A stretch of 64,000 nucleotides of DNA from Scytalidium lignicola (taxonomy: Eukaryota > Ascomycota > Leotiomycetes). Shown here one piece after another: positions 44,581 through 57,137 of this stretch. The stretch covers positions 55,420 to 119,419 of the forward strand of contig NCSJ02000124.1 of the NCBI GenBank assembly GCA_002812745.2, in the 5' to 3' direction. A program made the position numbers and the translations under genes. The notes beneath the pieces are model-generated. The model saw nothing but the letters and a program-made list of their open reading frames with translations. It searched no databases and was not told where the DNA came from. Within the stretch, counting starts at the first letter, position 1; each line of letters starts with the position of its first letter.

Positions 44581-45721
44581 AATACCATCCAGTTTTGTAA
44601 TAGGATCGTCATTATTAGAGGATTGAGTTAGTCAAGGACTGACAGAAATCCATTCGCGGCCATCTAGATCTTGGCTCATGTCGATCAAGACTAGTCTAGT
44701 CATCATGTTTGGACTAGGTAGGTCAATGTCATTGATAGGACTCGCAAGTCGCCTACATATACTGACTGCACCTTTAACTACAGGCTTGTTTGTGGCTGCT
44801 CTAGTAGAGTTCATCTGGAGTGCAATTATTTGATAGAGCTTGAATCGCCAGTACGACCGAGATTTGAACGTTGCTGAGTCTTTTCCAGTCACGACTATCT
44901 ATGTTCACAAACCCAGTTTTCTGTTCTTATTCAAAGGATGACATAAATCAAGTTTTCGTACTCTCTATGAAGACAGAGAACTTAAACGGAGATCAAAAAA
45001 TAACTCATCTAAAGCCATCACATTGTGGAACATCCTACTGATATTAAGGCATGTTTGGAATCCATGTACGGCTAGATGAGCACTGTGATCTAGAATATAT
45101 CTAGTTAAATTGAGGCGCTCCTCCTAACCAGATACTTTATGCTGTGCATGCGATCACACTGGAGACCAGACGGAAGCATCAGCCAGAAAAGAAGAAAAAA
45201 TTCCAAATAGCAAATATTAGACTAAGAAAATGCATCCCAGAAGAACATTCACACAAAATAACTGGAATCAGAGAACCTTGCATTAATTCACAAGACCAAA
45301 AATGGAGACAAAGAGAGGAGTTATGTTCAGAAGTAATGAAGAGCAGAGACGCAAGCATTCACAGAAGCATATTCAAGCCAGCGATGATTATAACCTTACA
45401 ACATATAGGATTAAATAGCTTAAGGAGAATGGAGTAAATAGAGAGATAAGCTGGAACCTCAGTCTGGTTGTTTCAACTAAGCTAGCTGCACAGCTTTTGA
45501 GTTACGCGTGCACTGACGCTGAATAAACTAATATTTTAGCCTCCTCTACGGAGTATGCCTACTCTAGCATTATACTACTCCTTAATTTGCCGCCCCTTGA
45601 CTAACATATAATATCCACCGGTTTCATAACCTCCCACCCCAAACTCCCAACCCCCCGGGCGTAAAAATGAGCTTTGCAAAGCCTCCATGCTTTTATACCT
45701 TCCAAAAGAAGTCTATTTCCC
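44581..45721. other. intergenic, convergent 3' regions
   Basis: The frame 45144-45437 (+) is Lys/Arg/Gln-rich but has no homology-like motif and is rejected as a gene. Nothing else seen. Confidence 0.5.
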
Positions 45722-48457
45722 CTAAAGCTGATCTAGATTATCGATACGCATTTGATCATCCCAAAGTTGCTAATGAGAAAGATAGATATTAGCCACTGAT
45801 TAATTCTAAAAGCTTAAAGAAAACAGGATTTCAAGTATNAAAAAAAATATGAGGATTAAATCGCTAAAAGCGGAACTTCTTACCCAGTCAAACTCTTGGG
45901 GAACATCAACCATTCCTTGGATGTTTCCTAGCCACTCTGCTTGTGTAGAGCTTGGGTATTCCTGTTGAACCAACATAGACGAAGGGTCTCCAGGAAGAAT
46001 TGTTTGCAGTTGGTTGGTATCCCTGCTAAACTGGCTCATTGGAGTAATATTTTGTACTGTAGGTAAGTTAGTTAGATACGTGTTACATAAAATAAAGTTG
46101 GCATCGCTCTGAGATGGACATACCACCAGAAGTTTCTAACGTCACATTCTCTCCCTTCCCAGCTTCAACTAAGATGCTTTCTTCTGCCTGTTGGATATCC
46201 GGATGACTCTTTCTCACTTTTTGAAGTATCACTGCCAATACTTTAGCTGCTTTATGCGCATCTGCTGACCCCTTTTGATAGACGGTCCAGATCTGGTAAG
46301 AGGTCTCAAGAGCCTTATATAGCTCCTCCCGGCCCTCAAAAGTTACCGTGAAACCTTCATTTACTTGTCGACTCTGTGTCTGGGAACGACGCTCAGGCGT
46401 TTGAGATAGTTCGAGGCATATAATCATTGCGGCAAGTAGAAAATCATGATATTGGAGAGACCCAATGAACCATCTATCACGATAAAGTTGTCCTCCTTGT
46501 TGCGTCTCACGATTAATATCAGCTTGGTGCTGAAGGATCTCCCTTGCGGCGTTCACAGAGGCCCATCTCGAGTAAGTGTATCGTAAGTTCGAGCGGACTT
46601 TAGTTAGATATTTGCGGTGGAGAACACATCGTGTCTTCTGGTAGAGGAGTTCAAGGGTGTACCGCTGCATTACCAGATCTGGTGGATCTGTTATCAATAG
46701 GTCCATCGAGCGCATGCGGAGGAATGGTGGCAATGCGGCATGCGCTTCTCGAAGACTCTTGTCGAGCTTCATGACATCCTCGTAGGATGAGTGTTTACGT
46801 GAGGATAACATGTCTGTAATCTTCCCGAAAATGTAGTTGACTTTCGATTTGGCAATCATATATGAGGCAGGAGTACGGTCTGTTACCGGCCGAGATGGTG
46901 GTAGATGCACCGTCGAACTGTCGAAGTCTTCATCTAAAAGATTATGAGGCGGCTTTGTGTCACATTGCCAATCTTGGATAACTCTGGGAAGGCCAACTTG
47001 AAAAGATATAAGATGCTCTAATTGGCAAATCAAAACCCAAGCTCGACGTCTCATCTCACCCTCAAAGGCTGATATATTGGGATAATGTTTCGGATCTCGA
47101 TGATAACCCATACTCATTGCGAGTTTAATAATAATGCCAAGAAGAACAGATACTCCGATCTGCGCATCATTACTTCTGAGATGTTCGGTTATAAGATATT
47201 GGATGAGAGCCTCCATGTTGTACGGGCCAGGGTTCATGTAGTTAGCGTAAAGGAGACATTGTGCAGCTCGTTTGCGAAAAATATCCATAGCATCCGGTAT
47301 TCCTCGTAGAGGCGGAGGCAAAGGATCTTCGACTCGATTGTAAATGTGAACAGACAGTGCCAAGATGGTAAATAACAAACCCAGCCAAGAAACCGATACT
47401 GACTGTGGATTGTGCCAAAATTCGGTATACTAGGAAACATAAGTCTCGTCATCGCGAAATGAAAAGGCAACAACTATTTACCTCTTTCTGGAATGTAGGG
47501 GTATGCATGATAACTATGGTAAACACAACATTAGTATATGAAAAATAAGAGGTTCTGTTGTGTCCATACAAATTGAATGGTCTTTGGAGTTGAAATATCG
47601 CGAAACAAGAGCGTCGACGACTGAACGGGAAGGGACACATGCTAGAAGCTCCTCTTTAGTTATGGAGCTGGCCGCCCCTAACAACAAGAATGGTTCTGGG
47701 GACTCTAGTAGGTCTTCATTGGCATCCACTTCAAGGGTCATCGAGTCTTCTTCGAAACCCTGTTTGACTTCGCGAATCTGCGCTTCTTATAAGCAGACTG
47801 TAAGAATCGTAAAGTTGGTAAATGTTTGAAGCGTGGTGGGGATATCGACTTACATCCTCAAGAATAGCTTTCCAGTGAGCTGCATCTATGTAACTGGTAC
47901 CGACATTATCCACCATAATTCTGCCTTGAGAATCGATAGACGTTTCTTCTTCATCTGTGGATTCGGAATTAACACGATCATGATGCTCTAACTCTTGGGA
48001 GCCTTCTGATGTCGCAGATGGCTCGTTGCCGGTCTGGCCAGATTGTGTTGTACCTTGGCCAGTGGCTTTGCTCTTTATGAACGAATGCACGAGATTCTCA
48101 AGATGATCTAAGCGGGCCTGGAGACTTCCAGATTCAGAATGATTCGGGTCTGGCCTTCCATGGAGTCGAGGCGGGCCAACATAGCGGCATGAAGATGCTT
48201 GCCTTCTTTTTACACAATTGGTACAAGGGAGAGCTCTATCACATTTCAATCTAAAGATGGATTAGCCGCCTATATAGCTTTATTTGCCGTGCTAGTTATA
48301 CTTTGAAGGATACAAGGACTTACTTTCTGTATCTGCACAATGTACAAGATAATTGAATCCTAGTTCTCTTCTTTTCCTCATTGGGTATTGAAGGAGAAGA
48401 TTCCGCAGTATGAGGTGAACTATCGCTAACCCCGGTTCTCTCAGGTGACTGGTCCAT
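45722..48457 (-). CDS. Zn2Cys6 transcription factor with fungal-specific TF domain
   Basis: Seven exons (48457-48324, 48250-47854, 47777-47570, 47513-47482, 47429-46124, 46056-45884, 45769-45722) sum to 2298 nt, 765 aa. The binuclear zinc cluster is CTLCRYRKLKCDRALPC followed by TNC and a last Cys (residues about 39-65), interrupted by intron 1 as is common in the family. A linker/dimerisation segment LQARLDHLENLVHSFI follows. The fungal-specific middle homology region starts near YFNSKDHSIFIMHTPTFQKE and includes SVSVSWLGLLFTILALSVHI and the MGYHRDPKHYPNISAFEGEMRRRAW signature region. The terminal exon is 48 nt (WDDQMRIDNLDQL). It is a nuclear regulator; the targets are unknown, possibly the nearby oxidase genes. 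An N (45839) lies inside intron 6. Confidence 0.93.
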
Positions 48458-49496
48458 TTCTTCGCCCTCACGACTGAACTATTGCATTCCCTTATCGTCC
48501 AGCAAGGAAAACGTCACAAATTGTTGCGATATGGTTCGGTAGCACTTTAAGTTGAAGAAAATGGTTGGATAAAGTGAGTGGTGGTCTCATCATTATTATC
48601 CTGCGGAAATCGGTAATGCTGCTATCTTATCCGTGGCACGTGCACGCGTGCGGCTCGATCTCCGCCCAGGTTATCTCCGCCGGCATCATCACAGATTTCG
48701 GCGAAGTCCTTTGTAAGTCCGAACCCGCGGACATGACATTTCTTAGACAAAGTAGCCATCGAGATGGTCATATCACAAGTGCGTTGCCACATCGCTTCGA
48801 GAGAAGAATCAGAAAATTGGAGCAAATAAATTGCGGTGTATGCTATAGAAAAACTTCATACTTTGCAGGAGATAAGAATAATTTACGACCTTCAATCAGA
48901 AGGAGCCAAGAGTTATGAGGGTTGCAATTAAATCATAAAAAGAGAAATCTAGAGCCAAACTCCAAGAGACGGAGCTAAATAATTGCAATTCTACGGCTGC
49001 AGTGGAATTAACAGAAGCTCTTAACGGAGACCGACGGTTCTAAACCTAAAATATAGTTTTATTTAGGCCTTACTTAATTAGTAACTTAAATCGCCGCAGG
49101 CCATGACTAAGCACGCTCCCTGCCTATCCCTGTTTAGGGCATCGGATCTATCTCTCTTTAAGGCTAAATAGACTGGTATTACAAGAAGAGACCTTACAAC
49201 GCATACACTCCTCGTTCTGGTCAGTTAGATGTCTACAAAGTAGGAAACTCTAGATATATTATGATATGATGCCTTTCATTCAGACATTAAACAATAAGCT
49301 AACCAAGTTCAGATAGCTGACATCTATAACACTTTTGTACAACCTAATTATTCTTGAGTGCTTGCAAAGTGTGTTTAACATCGGCCGGAGTCATTGTTAA
49401 TCCATCTATGGATAGCACCATTACATGAGCGATGCAGATTCAACTCTAGAACAAATCTGCACAAACGCAACAGACCCAAGGAGCGAAGCCTAATGC
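48458..49496. other. intergenic, no supported gene
   Basis: Promoter of the TF gene, then about 600 bp of AT-rich sequence. No coding or repeat evidence strong enough to name. Confidence 0.5.
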
Positions 49497-51019
49497 CTAC
49501 CAACTTTCAGGCACGCGCTGTAGAAGCTTGCTATTTCCGATCATCCCGTCCTCGTGGGTAACGTCGACCTGGTTGGAAACCATAATGCCATCTGGCGGGT
49601 AGTTATCCGATGCAGGTACTGCAGAGGTCTTCCTGCCCTGAGTCTCTACATCGACCACTATTCGTTCCTTACTCTCATTGAATGTTACTAAATCGATAGA
49701 AACAGTGTTCGCACTCGGAGTCCTACGACGATTCCGAGAGGATTCGCCGCCGCCGCCGCCGCCGATGGTCCGAAACCCGGTTGGCACATTGTGTGTCTTG
49801 TGAGAAGAGCTCAGCACAGAGCCGAGCAGCGGGCGGAGCCACAATTTAAAGAGGGGAAATATCATGGGAAGATTGGTCGTGATCACCATGACGAAGGCCT
49901 CCCGGGTACCCCATTCGCCAGCAAGCTGGCCCCCGTTGACAGGATCCTGTATGGAAGAGGAATTTATTAGAGAACAGCATTACCTGCTGGGTACAACATC
50001 GAAGGCTCACCACTAAGACGAAGATACTCTTAAGCAGAGCGCAGATAAGAACAAAGATACCCGAACCGAGTATAAAACTCGACGCTATCTTCTTCACGAG
50101 CTTTAGGCGAGAACTCCAGAGCATTGGAAGGGGTATCAATATCAGATATATATCGGTGGTGACGTTTGCGGCGAATGACACCCAGATGATCGGCTTGGAT
50201 ATGGCAGCTTGACAGGCGTCTAGCAGTAGACATATTAGCGGAGTGTGGGCAACACACAAATGCATTGCGAAACTTACTGCCAGGATCCGGATTGATTTGC
50301 CAGTAGTGGTAAAATGGCCGGCATGCCAGCATGATGGTAAGGAGACAAGCAAAAAAGGTTGAGATGACCAGACCAAATCCAATATGAATGCGAATGCGAT
50401 AACGCTGGCTGAGGCCGTCCTATCTCGAACGTCAGTTCTCCCATCTCGATAGTTCGTCATTGACGGTCATTAAAAAAGTACCGTCAGTTGAATATAGAAC
50501 GCCAACATAGACAGTTTGAGCGACCACATCAAAGCCGAGTAGGTTGTCCAGCCAGCAATCTGTATTTTGGAGCCAACCACTCTACAAAGGAAAAGAGTCA
50601 GTAAACTTTGACCCGCACTCCTTCGACCCTGATCAGGTTGAGACGCACCTGAATCCGAATTCTGGGTCGTCCGTAGACAGCGCAACTCGCTGCGCGTGCG
50701 TCATGCCATTGTTTGCGAGGCCGTGAGCTGCATTGCCGATGTTGTACGCAAGTGCCGTCTGCGCGGTGTAAAATATCTGCATCAATTGGGGTCAGCGATG
50801 GGGTTAGGGTACGAGGAGATGCATCGAGGTACGAACAGCGCCGACCCACACCAGGTAATCGGCTGCTTGAAGGTTGGCGATCCCCATCGTCCTGATACGC
50901 GCATACGTCCTCAGGATGGTCGAGGCAAGCCCAATTGAATAGAGCGTCCATGACTCGATCGTGGACTTGCGGAAGGCTGCTTGTGCAGCAGCCTGTGCTG
51001 CAGCCGTGGAGACTGACAT
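49497..51019 (-). CDS. fungal rhodopsin-domain integral membrane protein
   Basis: Six exons (51019-50837, 50776-50649, 50581-50482, 50419-50278, 50219-50011, 49946-49497) sum to 1212 nt, 403 aa. The initiating ATG at 51019 is followed by an unusual Ala-rich start (STAAAQAAAQAAF). Seven hydrophobic segments are visible, e.g. LYSIGLASTILRTYARI, ADYLVWVGAIFYTAQTALAY, TYSALMWSLKLSMLAFYIQL, GFGLVISTFFACLLTIML followed by CRPFYHYWQINPDPG, CQAAISKPIIWVSFAANV and ILGSGIFVLICALLKSIFVL. This is the Rhodopsin_dom_fun family (PF20684), plasma-membrane proteins of mostly unknown role and not retinal-binding opsins; some are Pth11-like. The last exon adds a long cytosolic tail with a Gly run. It is divergent from the FAD oxidase. 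Confidence 0.9.
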
Positions 51020-51889
51020 CAAGCTCTCGCTTTCAATCCCTCAGTTTCATTCTCTCAGTTGGTAGCAAGTACTGGTGACGTATGGCAGAGGGAGGAAGTA
51101 AAAGGAAAGCAAAAGTTGAGGACGAGAGACTGCACTGGTAGCCATCTGTACGGACTACTAAAAGAGTATATGTTGTTGGAGTTAGAACAGGGACGGGACT
51201 TGGATTAGGAGTCCTTGCCGTACTGTGTACGGAGTACAGAGACTGCGATGGTCTATGGTACGTAAGGCACAGCACAATGTTGCAAATTGTTGGAAAGAAC
51301 CCTACTCAGACGGCCAAAGCGCAGGAGCACTCCGTTGGCAGCCGGGGAGACAGCCGAGACGTCCGAGCAGCCAATCGCAGCGTCCACCTGCGGCTCAAGG
51401 GACGGGCCTTTTGAACTGGTTGAGCATAGACCGGCTCGGGCCCCTCTTCCCCCTCCAGCGATCAAACCATATAGCGTTAGACAATCTCCTCCACAGGTTT
51501 AGCTCAATTGCGAGGAATTTGACGGTCTACCGGTAGCATGGATACGGTAGTGACTCGCCCACTGGACTCAGGCCCAGGGACCAGAATCCGCCGAACCGGG
51601 CCCGCCCAGTATCCGCGAGAGGAAGTTACCAACAGATATGGCTTCGGGAAATGAAAAGGGCTCAAGCCATTTGTAACGGTGAACGGAAACCCGGCACAAC
51701 ATTCGGCCTTGTCTGGATAGGTGCATACGATGTACTACAGAAACCACAGTATGCAATGCGAATAAATACTCAGCCGCCACGCCCCCCCAATGACTGCACG
51801 CTCGCCAACACTCGTCAGGTGCTGAGCTCCAAGCATCTTCGGGTCCTCCTGCATCTCGATTCTTCCCGCCCTCCTTCCTCGCCCGCGCA
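51020..51889. promoter_or_regulatory. divergent intergenic region (rhodopsin-like / FAD oxidase)
   Basis: About 870 bp that must hold both promoters of the head-to-head pair. GC-richer than most spacers of the window, hence several spurious open frames. No specific operator is recognised. Confidence 0.5.
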
Positions 51890-53617
51890 ATGTTTTGGGG
51901 CCTGATAGAGGCTCCCATGGTCGTAGCCACGTGGGTTGCGGCCGTAGCTTGTCAAACCGTGCCCTTGCTCGTCCGGGAAGACGTTCCACGAAGCTCGGAG
52001 TACGTGACGCAACTCGTGGGGAAGCTGTCCTCCCTAACCCAAATATATTACCCGGGATCAGACCTGTTCGAAGAGGCTTCAACGCGGTGGTCTGTCCTAG
52101 ACGTTCCGCAAGTGAATGTAGTGGTGGTTCCTGGCACGGAGAACGACGTTGTTGAGACGGTGAGGCTTCTTTTCTTTTTGTGTCCCTTCTCGGAGGACAA
52201 GTCAGTGGCACAAGTTTGCTAATGGTGATGGTTTAGGTGAAATTCGCAAACCAGTACAACATACCCTTCCTCGTGTTCAATGGTGCACATGGAGCAATCA
52301 CCACCCTCGGGAAGATGAATCATGGCATCGAGATTTACCTCAACCAGCTGAATAGCGTCAAAATTGCGGCAGATGGGAAAACTGCCACGTTTGGCGGCGG
52401 AATCATCTCCAAGAATGTCACGGATGCGCTTTGGGCGGCGGGAAAGCAGACAGGTGAATTATTTCCACAATCCCCTCTACCCCAACGGCATATCACTTAC
52501 CTGGGAGGCTGACGGTTGACAGTGACGGGAACCTGCGAGTGCGTTAGCCTTCTCGGCCCTGCACTGGGAGGTGGCCACGGTTGGCTCCAGGGACACCATG
52601 GACTCGTCGCAGACCAATTCGTCTCCATGAATGTCGTGCTGGCCAATGGGAGCTTGCACACCATCAACGAAAAGTCCGACCTCTGGTGGGCCATGAAGGG
52701 TGCGGGCCATAACTTCGGCATCGTCACCTCTCTCACCTCCAAGATCTACGACATTCAGCACAGCAATTGGGCCATCAATACCCTCATGTTCAGTGGCGAT
52801 CAGGTCGAGGCTGTCTACCAAGCGGCCAACGACTACCTCCTGAAGAATGGGACGCAGCCGGCGGATGTGATCAACTGGTCGTACTGGCTCAACATTCCCG
52901 CTGTAGATCCAAACAATGTGAGTACCATCATTCATCTATCTGCCTGAGATGGCTCGCCTGGTCTGATTTGCTCGGTTCTAGCCTGTCATCCTCTTCTACA
53001 TTATCCAAGAGGGAGTCGACGTCNTCGATTCAGTCTACACACAACCCTTCATCGACATTGGACCGCTTTCCCAGGATCCGGTTGGAGGAAGCTACACCGA
53101 CCTAGCAGGATGGACTGGCATCGCCGATACGTCTCCGCCATGCCAAAAGGACGGCCTTGTCAATCCCCGATTCCCCATCTATCTCGAAGCATACAACGTC
53201 TCGGCCCAAAAGACGGCATATGACCAGTTCGCATCCGCCGTCAACGCAAGCTCCCCTTTCAATGCCTCCATCTTCATGTTCGAGGGCTATTCCATGGAGG
53301 GCGTCCACTCGATTGAGAGCAGCTCGACAGCTTTCGCCTTCCGCGACGAGAACATTCTCGCCGCCCCGCTCATCACATATGCACCCGCCGGCTCTAAACG
53401 TGACCGGGACGCTGCGCAGTTGGGCGAACAGCTCCGTCAACTCCTCCACAAGGCCAGTGGGCTACCACACGTGCGCGCCTATGTCAATTACGCATATGGA
53501 GACGAGACGCCAGCGCAGTGGTACGGGAGTGAGCAGTGGCGCCAGAGCCGACTGCAAGCCCTAAAGCACAAGTATGATCCGCACGGCAAGTTTAGCTTTT
53601 ACGCCCCGATTGTATAA
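51890..53617 (+). CDS. secreted FAD-linked oxidoreductase (berberine bridge enzyme-like)
   Basis: Four exons (51890-52159, 52237-52453, 52523-52917, 52982-53617) sum to 1518 nt, 505 aa. A signal peptide lies near the N-terminus (MVVATWVAAVACQ); initiation at the second Met (51917) is equally possible. FAD_binding_4 (PCMH) features: VPQVNVVVVPGTENDVVETV, NIPFLVFNGAHGA (His at the usual flavin-linking position, though the R-S-G-G-H motif is altered), GGGIISKNV, GPALGGGHGWLQGHHGLVADQ and WWAMKGAGHNFGIVTS. The BBE C-terminal motif is VNYAYGDETPAQWYG. The second, Cys-type flavin link is absent. Such enzymes oxidise sugars or secondary metabolites with O2. One N (53024) occupies a codon position and is a real base. 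Confidence 0.92.
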
Positions 53618-54757
53618 AAGGGATCGAGGGCTCGATTTGCTGTGGCCATACGAGGCCCCCTAGCAGACGGATAAAAATTGTACATAAAAGCTTCCCGATT
53701 TTGAAAGACTATTTCTAAATATTACATATACCTTGAAATACAGAACATAATTGGATTTAAGTAGCAGAATATGTGGATCACGTATGATTGATTGATTCAG
53801 TCATAGGATACCTAGCCGCCAGAGAGGGAGCTCAGGTTCCTGTATGATTTGTACTTATACTAACGTTTCCATGCTATAATATGTCCACTATAAAACTCAT
53901 AAGCAACGTCATACCCGCTCGATTTTATACATTAAAGAGTCTTCTCGTTACTCTTTAACCATTCTTTACGACCAAGCCTGTAATAGCTGTCCGTAAGCTT
54001 TCAATTCAAATTTGAATTGGTTAATATCCTAATCGTTTTATAACTTCTTTGAGTATCCTTTTAAATATATTAGTATATTCCTTTTCTGATCTTAGTATAA
54101 TAAATTAACCTCAGGAAATCTATTATACCGTCTTGTTTCCATTCATTTTTTTGTATATTTTCCCTTGTATTATGTAGTTGATATAAAAGATCCAAATAAG
54201 GGAAATTAATGATGTTTGAACTAAGTTATATGGGTTCTGATTAAATGGTTATACAGAGTGTATGTGTATAACAGCAAACTTAGTTAACGCAGATTTTGGC
54301 GGTCAAGATTAAGGTTTAAGTATCGAATAGTCTGAATAATTCGAATAATGTCAAATATATCAATCGTAAAGAGGTTACGTATTAATTGAAGACAGGTAAT
54401 TTTTCAGAGCTAGCATGTCAGTTGTGATTCCTATTGAACAGAGGCCAGAATGTCAATTAAAGGCATGATTGAAGCATAGCTTCCAGACTACCACTCCCCA
54501 TGGGGGGTGGGGGGAATAGTATTATTAGCCAGCGACCTCCATTGTGAATTAGCGCCTCGGCTACCCAGATACATTAGGCTGTTTCATGACCCAAAACGGC
54601 AACAAATTTCTACACCTTTACATCGTCAACTGTATGATATTCACAGCAAGACATCTAGAGCCTCCGTAGCGGTTCAACGTCTCCAGTCGATATTAATGTA
54701 ATTATAACCTCTCAATGAGCGCCTCGTACTCCTGGCTTGACCAAACTGGCAGTTAAG
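53618..54757. other. intergenic, AT-rich, with inverted repeats
   Basis: Contains a 9-bp perfect hairpin (53932-53940 / 53950-53958, loop of 9) and an 18-bp perfect palindrome CAATTCAAATTTGAATTG (54002-54019). No gene is supported. Confidence 0.5.
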
Positions 54758-56420
54758 ATGGCAGAGTCATCGAATCACAGCATATCATCTAGAAACCTGC
54801 ATGTAAGCGGTGAGATAGCCGGCGGGGCGAAGATACACGAACCTCAACTTGGAGTAAATTTGAACAACGACAGTTTTCCAACTTCTGCTGAGTCTCCAGC
54901 TGCTTTGGTAGTTGGGACCTCAGAGAGCTATCTGAACGAAGTAGCAGAAAATGTTGATGAAAATGTTGATGAAAATGTTGATATGATAGATACTCATTCG
55001 GATCTACCGGATGCTGAGACGGACTCCGACCATGATTCGTTCACTTTAGCCGTAAGGAACAAGGCCAGAGCTTCCGTATCACTCAATATTAATATTAACT
55101 TAGGTCGACCCAAATGGCGGGTTTGATAGAGATTCAGCTGTAACCGATCTATATAATTCGTCAGCCATCTAATTCCTCACCTCATGGATTATTTCAGGGT
55201 TCTGATAGCATTTTAGGTCTTCAACTGCTTCAGTTCGATCAAGTATATATAATTTTATTGAAGAGAATGGACGGACGTATCATCAATTTAAGAATGGACG
55301 TAAGCAAGAACCCTGAAACGAAAACGGGGTGACCAAAACTGACGAATATCTAGAGTACTTGCTCCCTAATGATGAAGTCAGTATACTTAGTAATATCTTA
55401 TAGAAAATTTTAGCGCTGACATATAATACCAGGATGAGCAGAATAGATTAGGTAACGCTCATCTATATTCACCATATCCCTGATTCTTATAATAATACAG
55501 ACCTGCAACACAAAATTTGGGATTTGATGTTAAAGGACAAGATGTACCTAGCACCAATCCCGGTACCACAAAGAGTCCTCGATATTGGGACAGGAACAGG
55601 AATCTGGGCGATGGAATTTGGTATTTTCCAGATCTTCGGTTTTCAATATATTTATTACTAAATTATGAAAAGCTTCGCAACATCCTCAAGCAGAGGTTAT
55701 TGGAACAGATCTAAGCCCAATACAACCTATATAGTAAGTTCCGAAGATAAAAAAGAGACTATCATTTAAGAGCTAATCAACGCAGCGTTCCACCCAACTG
55801 TACGTTTGAAGTAGACGATGCTGAAGATCCATGGACCTTTAGCCACAAATTCGACTTTATCCATGGCCGAATGCTATTCGCAGCATTTAAAAACCCAGCT
55901 CACGTCATTCAGCAAGCATACGACGCACTTTCTCCGGGTGGTTACCTCGAAATGGAAGAAGTATACTTTAAGCTAGCCTCGCCTGATGATACCATTAAAG
56001 ACACATCGTTCAAGAAGTGGAATGATATGTTAGTAGAGGGCGCGGCGGTTTTGGGAAGAGATTGGCACTGTACTGTCAAATTCAAGCAGTTTTTCATTGA
56101 TGCCGGATTCCAGGATGTAGTTGAGATAAGGCAGCCAGGACCTATTGGGCCGTGGCCGAAAAATCCAGACGATAAGTTGATTGGACTGCATTGGATGGCG
56201 AATATGCTGGAAGGAATCAACGCGATGTCGAATATTGCGTTGAGAAGAGGACTTGGGATGTCTGCGGATGAGATGGAGGCACTGCTGGATGATGTGAGGA
56301 AGGATTTGAGGAATAGGAGGATTCATTCTTATTGGCCTATGTGAGTTAACAGTAAAACTTGGATGTATCTGATGCTGACACGGAGACAGATATGTCATAT
56401 ACGGAATGAAACCATTGTAG
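54758..56420 (+). CDS. LaeA-like S-adenosylmethionine-dependent methyltransferase
   Basis: Model: exons 54758-55051, 55209-55299, 55354-55376, 55433-55451, 55501-55620, 55673-55733, 55786-56340 and 56390-56420, summing to 1194 nt, 397 aa. The join 55051/55209 is the least certain; the others are set by consensus and family reading. The N-terminal third is acidic, with a small ENVD tandem repeat; then ENGRTYHQFKNGQYLLPNDE, the SAM motif I VLDIGTGTGIWAMEF, VIGTDLSPIQPIYVPPNC, ahead of EVDDAEDPWTF, and the C-terminal RRIHSYWPIYVIYGMKP. This matches the TAM/LaeA-like group, some of which regulate secondary metabolism while most are of unknown substrate. Two exons are only 23 and 19 nt. Location is cytosol or nucleus by family. 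Confidence 0.85.
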
Positions 56421-57137
56421 TCGGCCTTGTTCATAGCGTGAAGGGAAAGCAAGCGAGCATATAATGTATTCGTGGAAGTAATTCGTAGTTCATTTCGCAC
56501 TGAAGCATACTGTTAGCGGGTGTGATTAGCGAATATATACACGTATAAGCAGTCAGCGATTGGGATTTCCCTTTTGCACGTCTAACACATACATAGCCCT
56601 AAGCTAAACTACTGATAATACACATGTAATAAAGCAACCACAAATTCTCTTTTCCTTGCCGTCTCAAAACAATTCACGTTCCAAAAACATGATCCTTCTC
56701 CAAATATATATCCTGTAATATTGAAAACACATGAGATCGTTTCAACGAACCACGGACCGGGGATCATGTCGAGAACTAATGCACGTCATGGGCATTGGTG
56801 GTCTTGGTGGTCTTGGCATGCAGATCTCGACGGTTGCGTAACACCAGAAGAGTTCATTATGTAAATATTATGTAGTCATGTCCAGAAACACATATTGAAA
56901 GAAAGATGAACAAAGGTGACGTTAACAATGGCTCATCAATACTTTTAATTATCAGTATACGCCGTCAGTCGAGACACTGTTCTGGTAAGCTAGCACGATT
57001 ATGGCGACATCAATGGCTACATGAATGGCCATTTTGGGCCTGAATAATGCAATCACGCTAATAATCACAGTCCACCTCGCGATTGTTCTTTGCTACCTTC
57101 CACTTCTCAAGCTCTTACACCAACTTCGATCATCACA
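56421..57137. other. intergenic, no supported gene
   Basis: 3' flank of the methyltransferase gene and promoter of the next gene. A short GGTGGTCTT duplication at about 56799-56816. Nothing else. Confidence 0.5.

Noticed and set aside
45144..45437. 97-codon Lys/Arg-rich plus-strand frame
   Set aside because: Composition follows A-rich DNA; no motif, intron or homologue-like segment.
51225..52222. Multiple open frames between the rhodopsin-like and FAD oxidase genes
   Set aside because: GC-rich DNA gives chance frames on both strands; none has a start context, introns or domain.
54499..54516. G-rich run that might form a G-quadruplex
   Set aside because: Only two G runs of six; four runs are needed for an intramolecular quadruplex.
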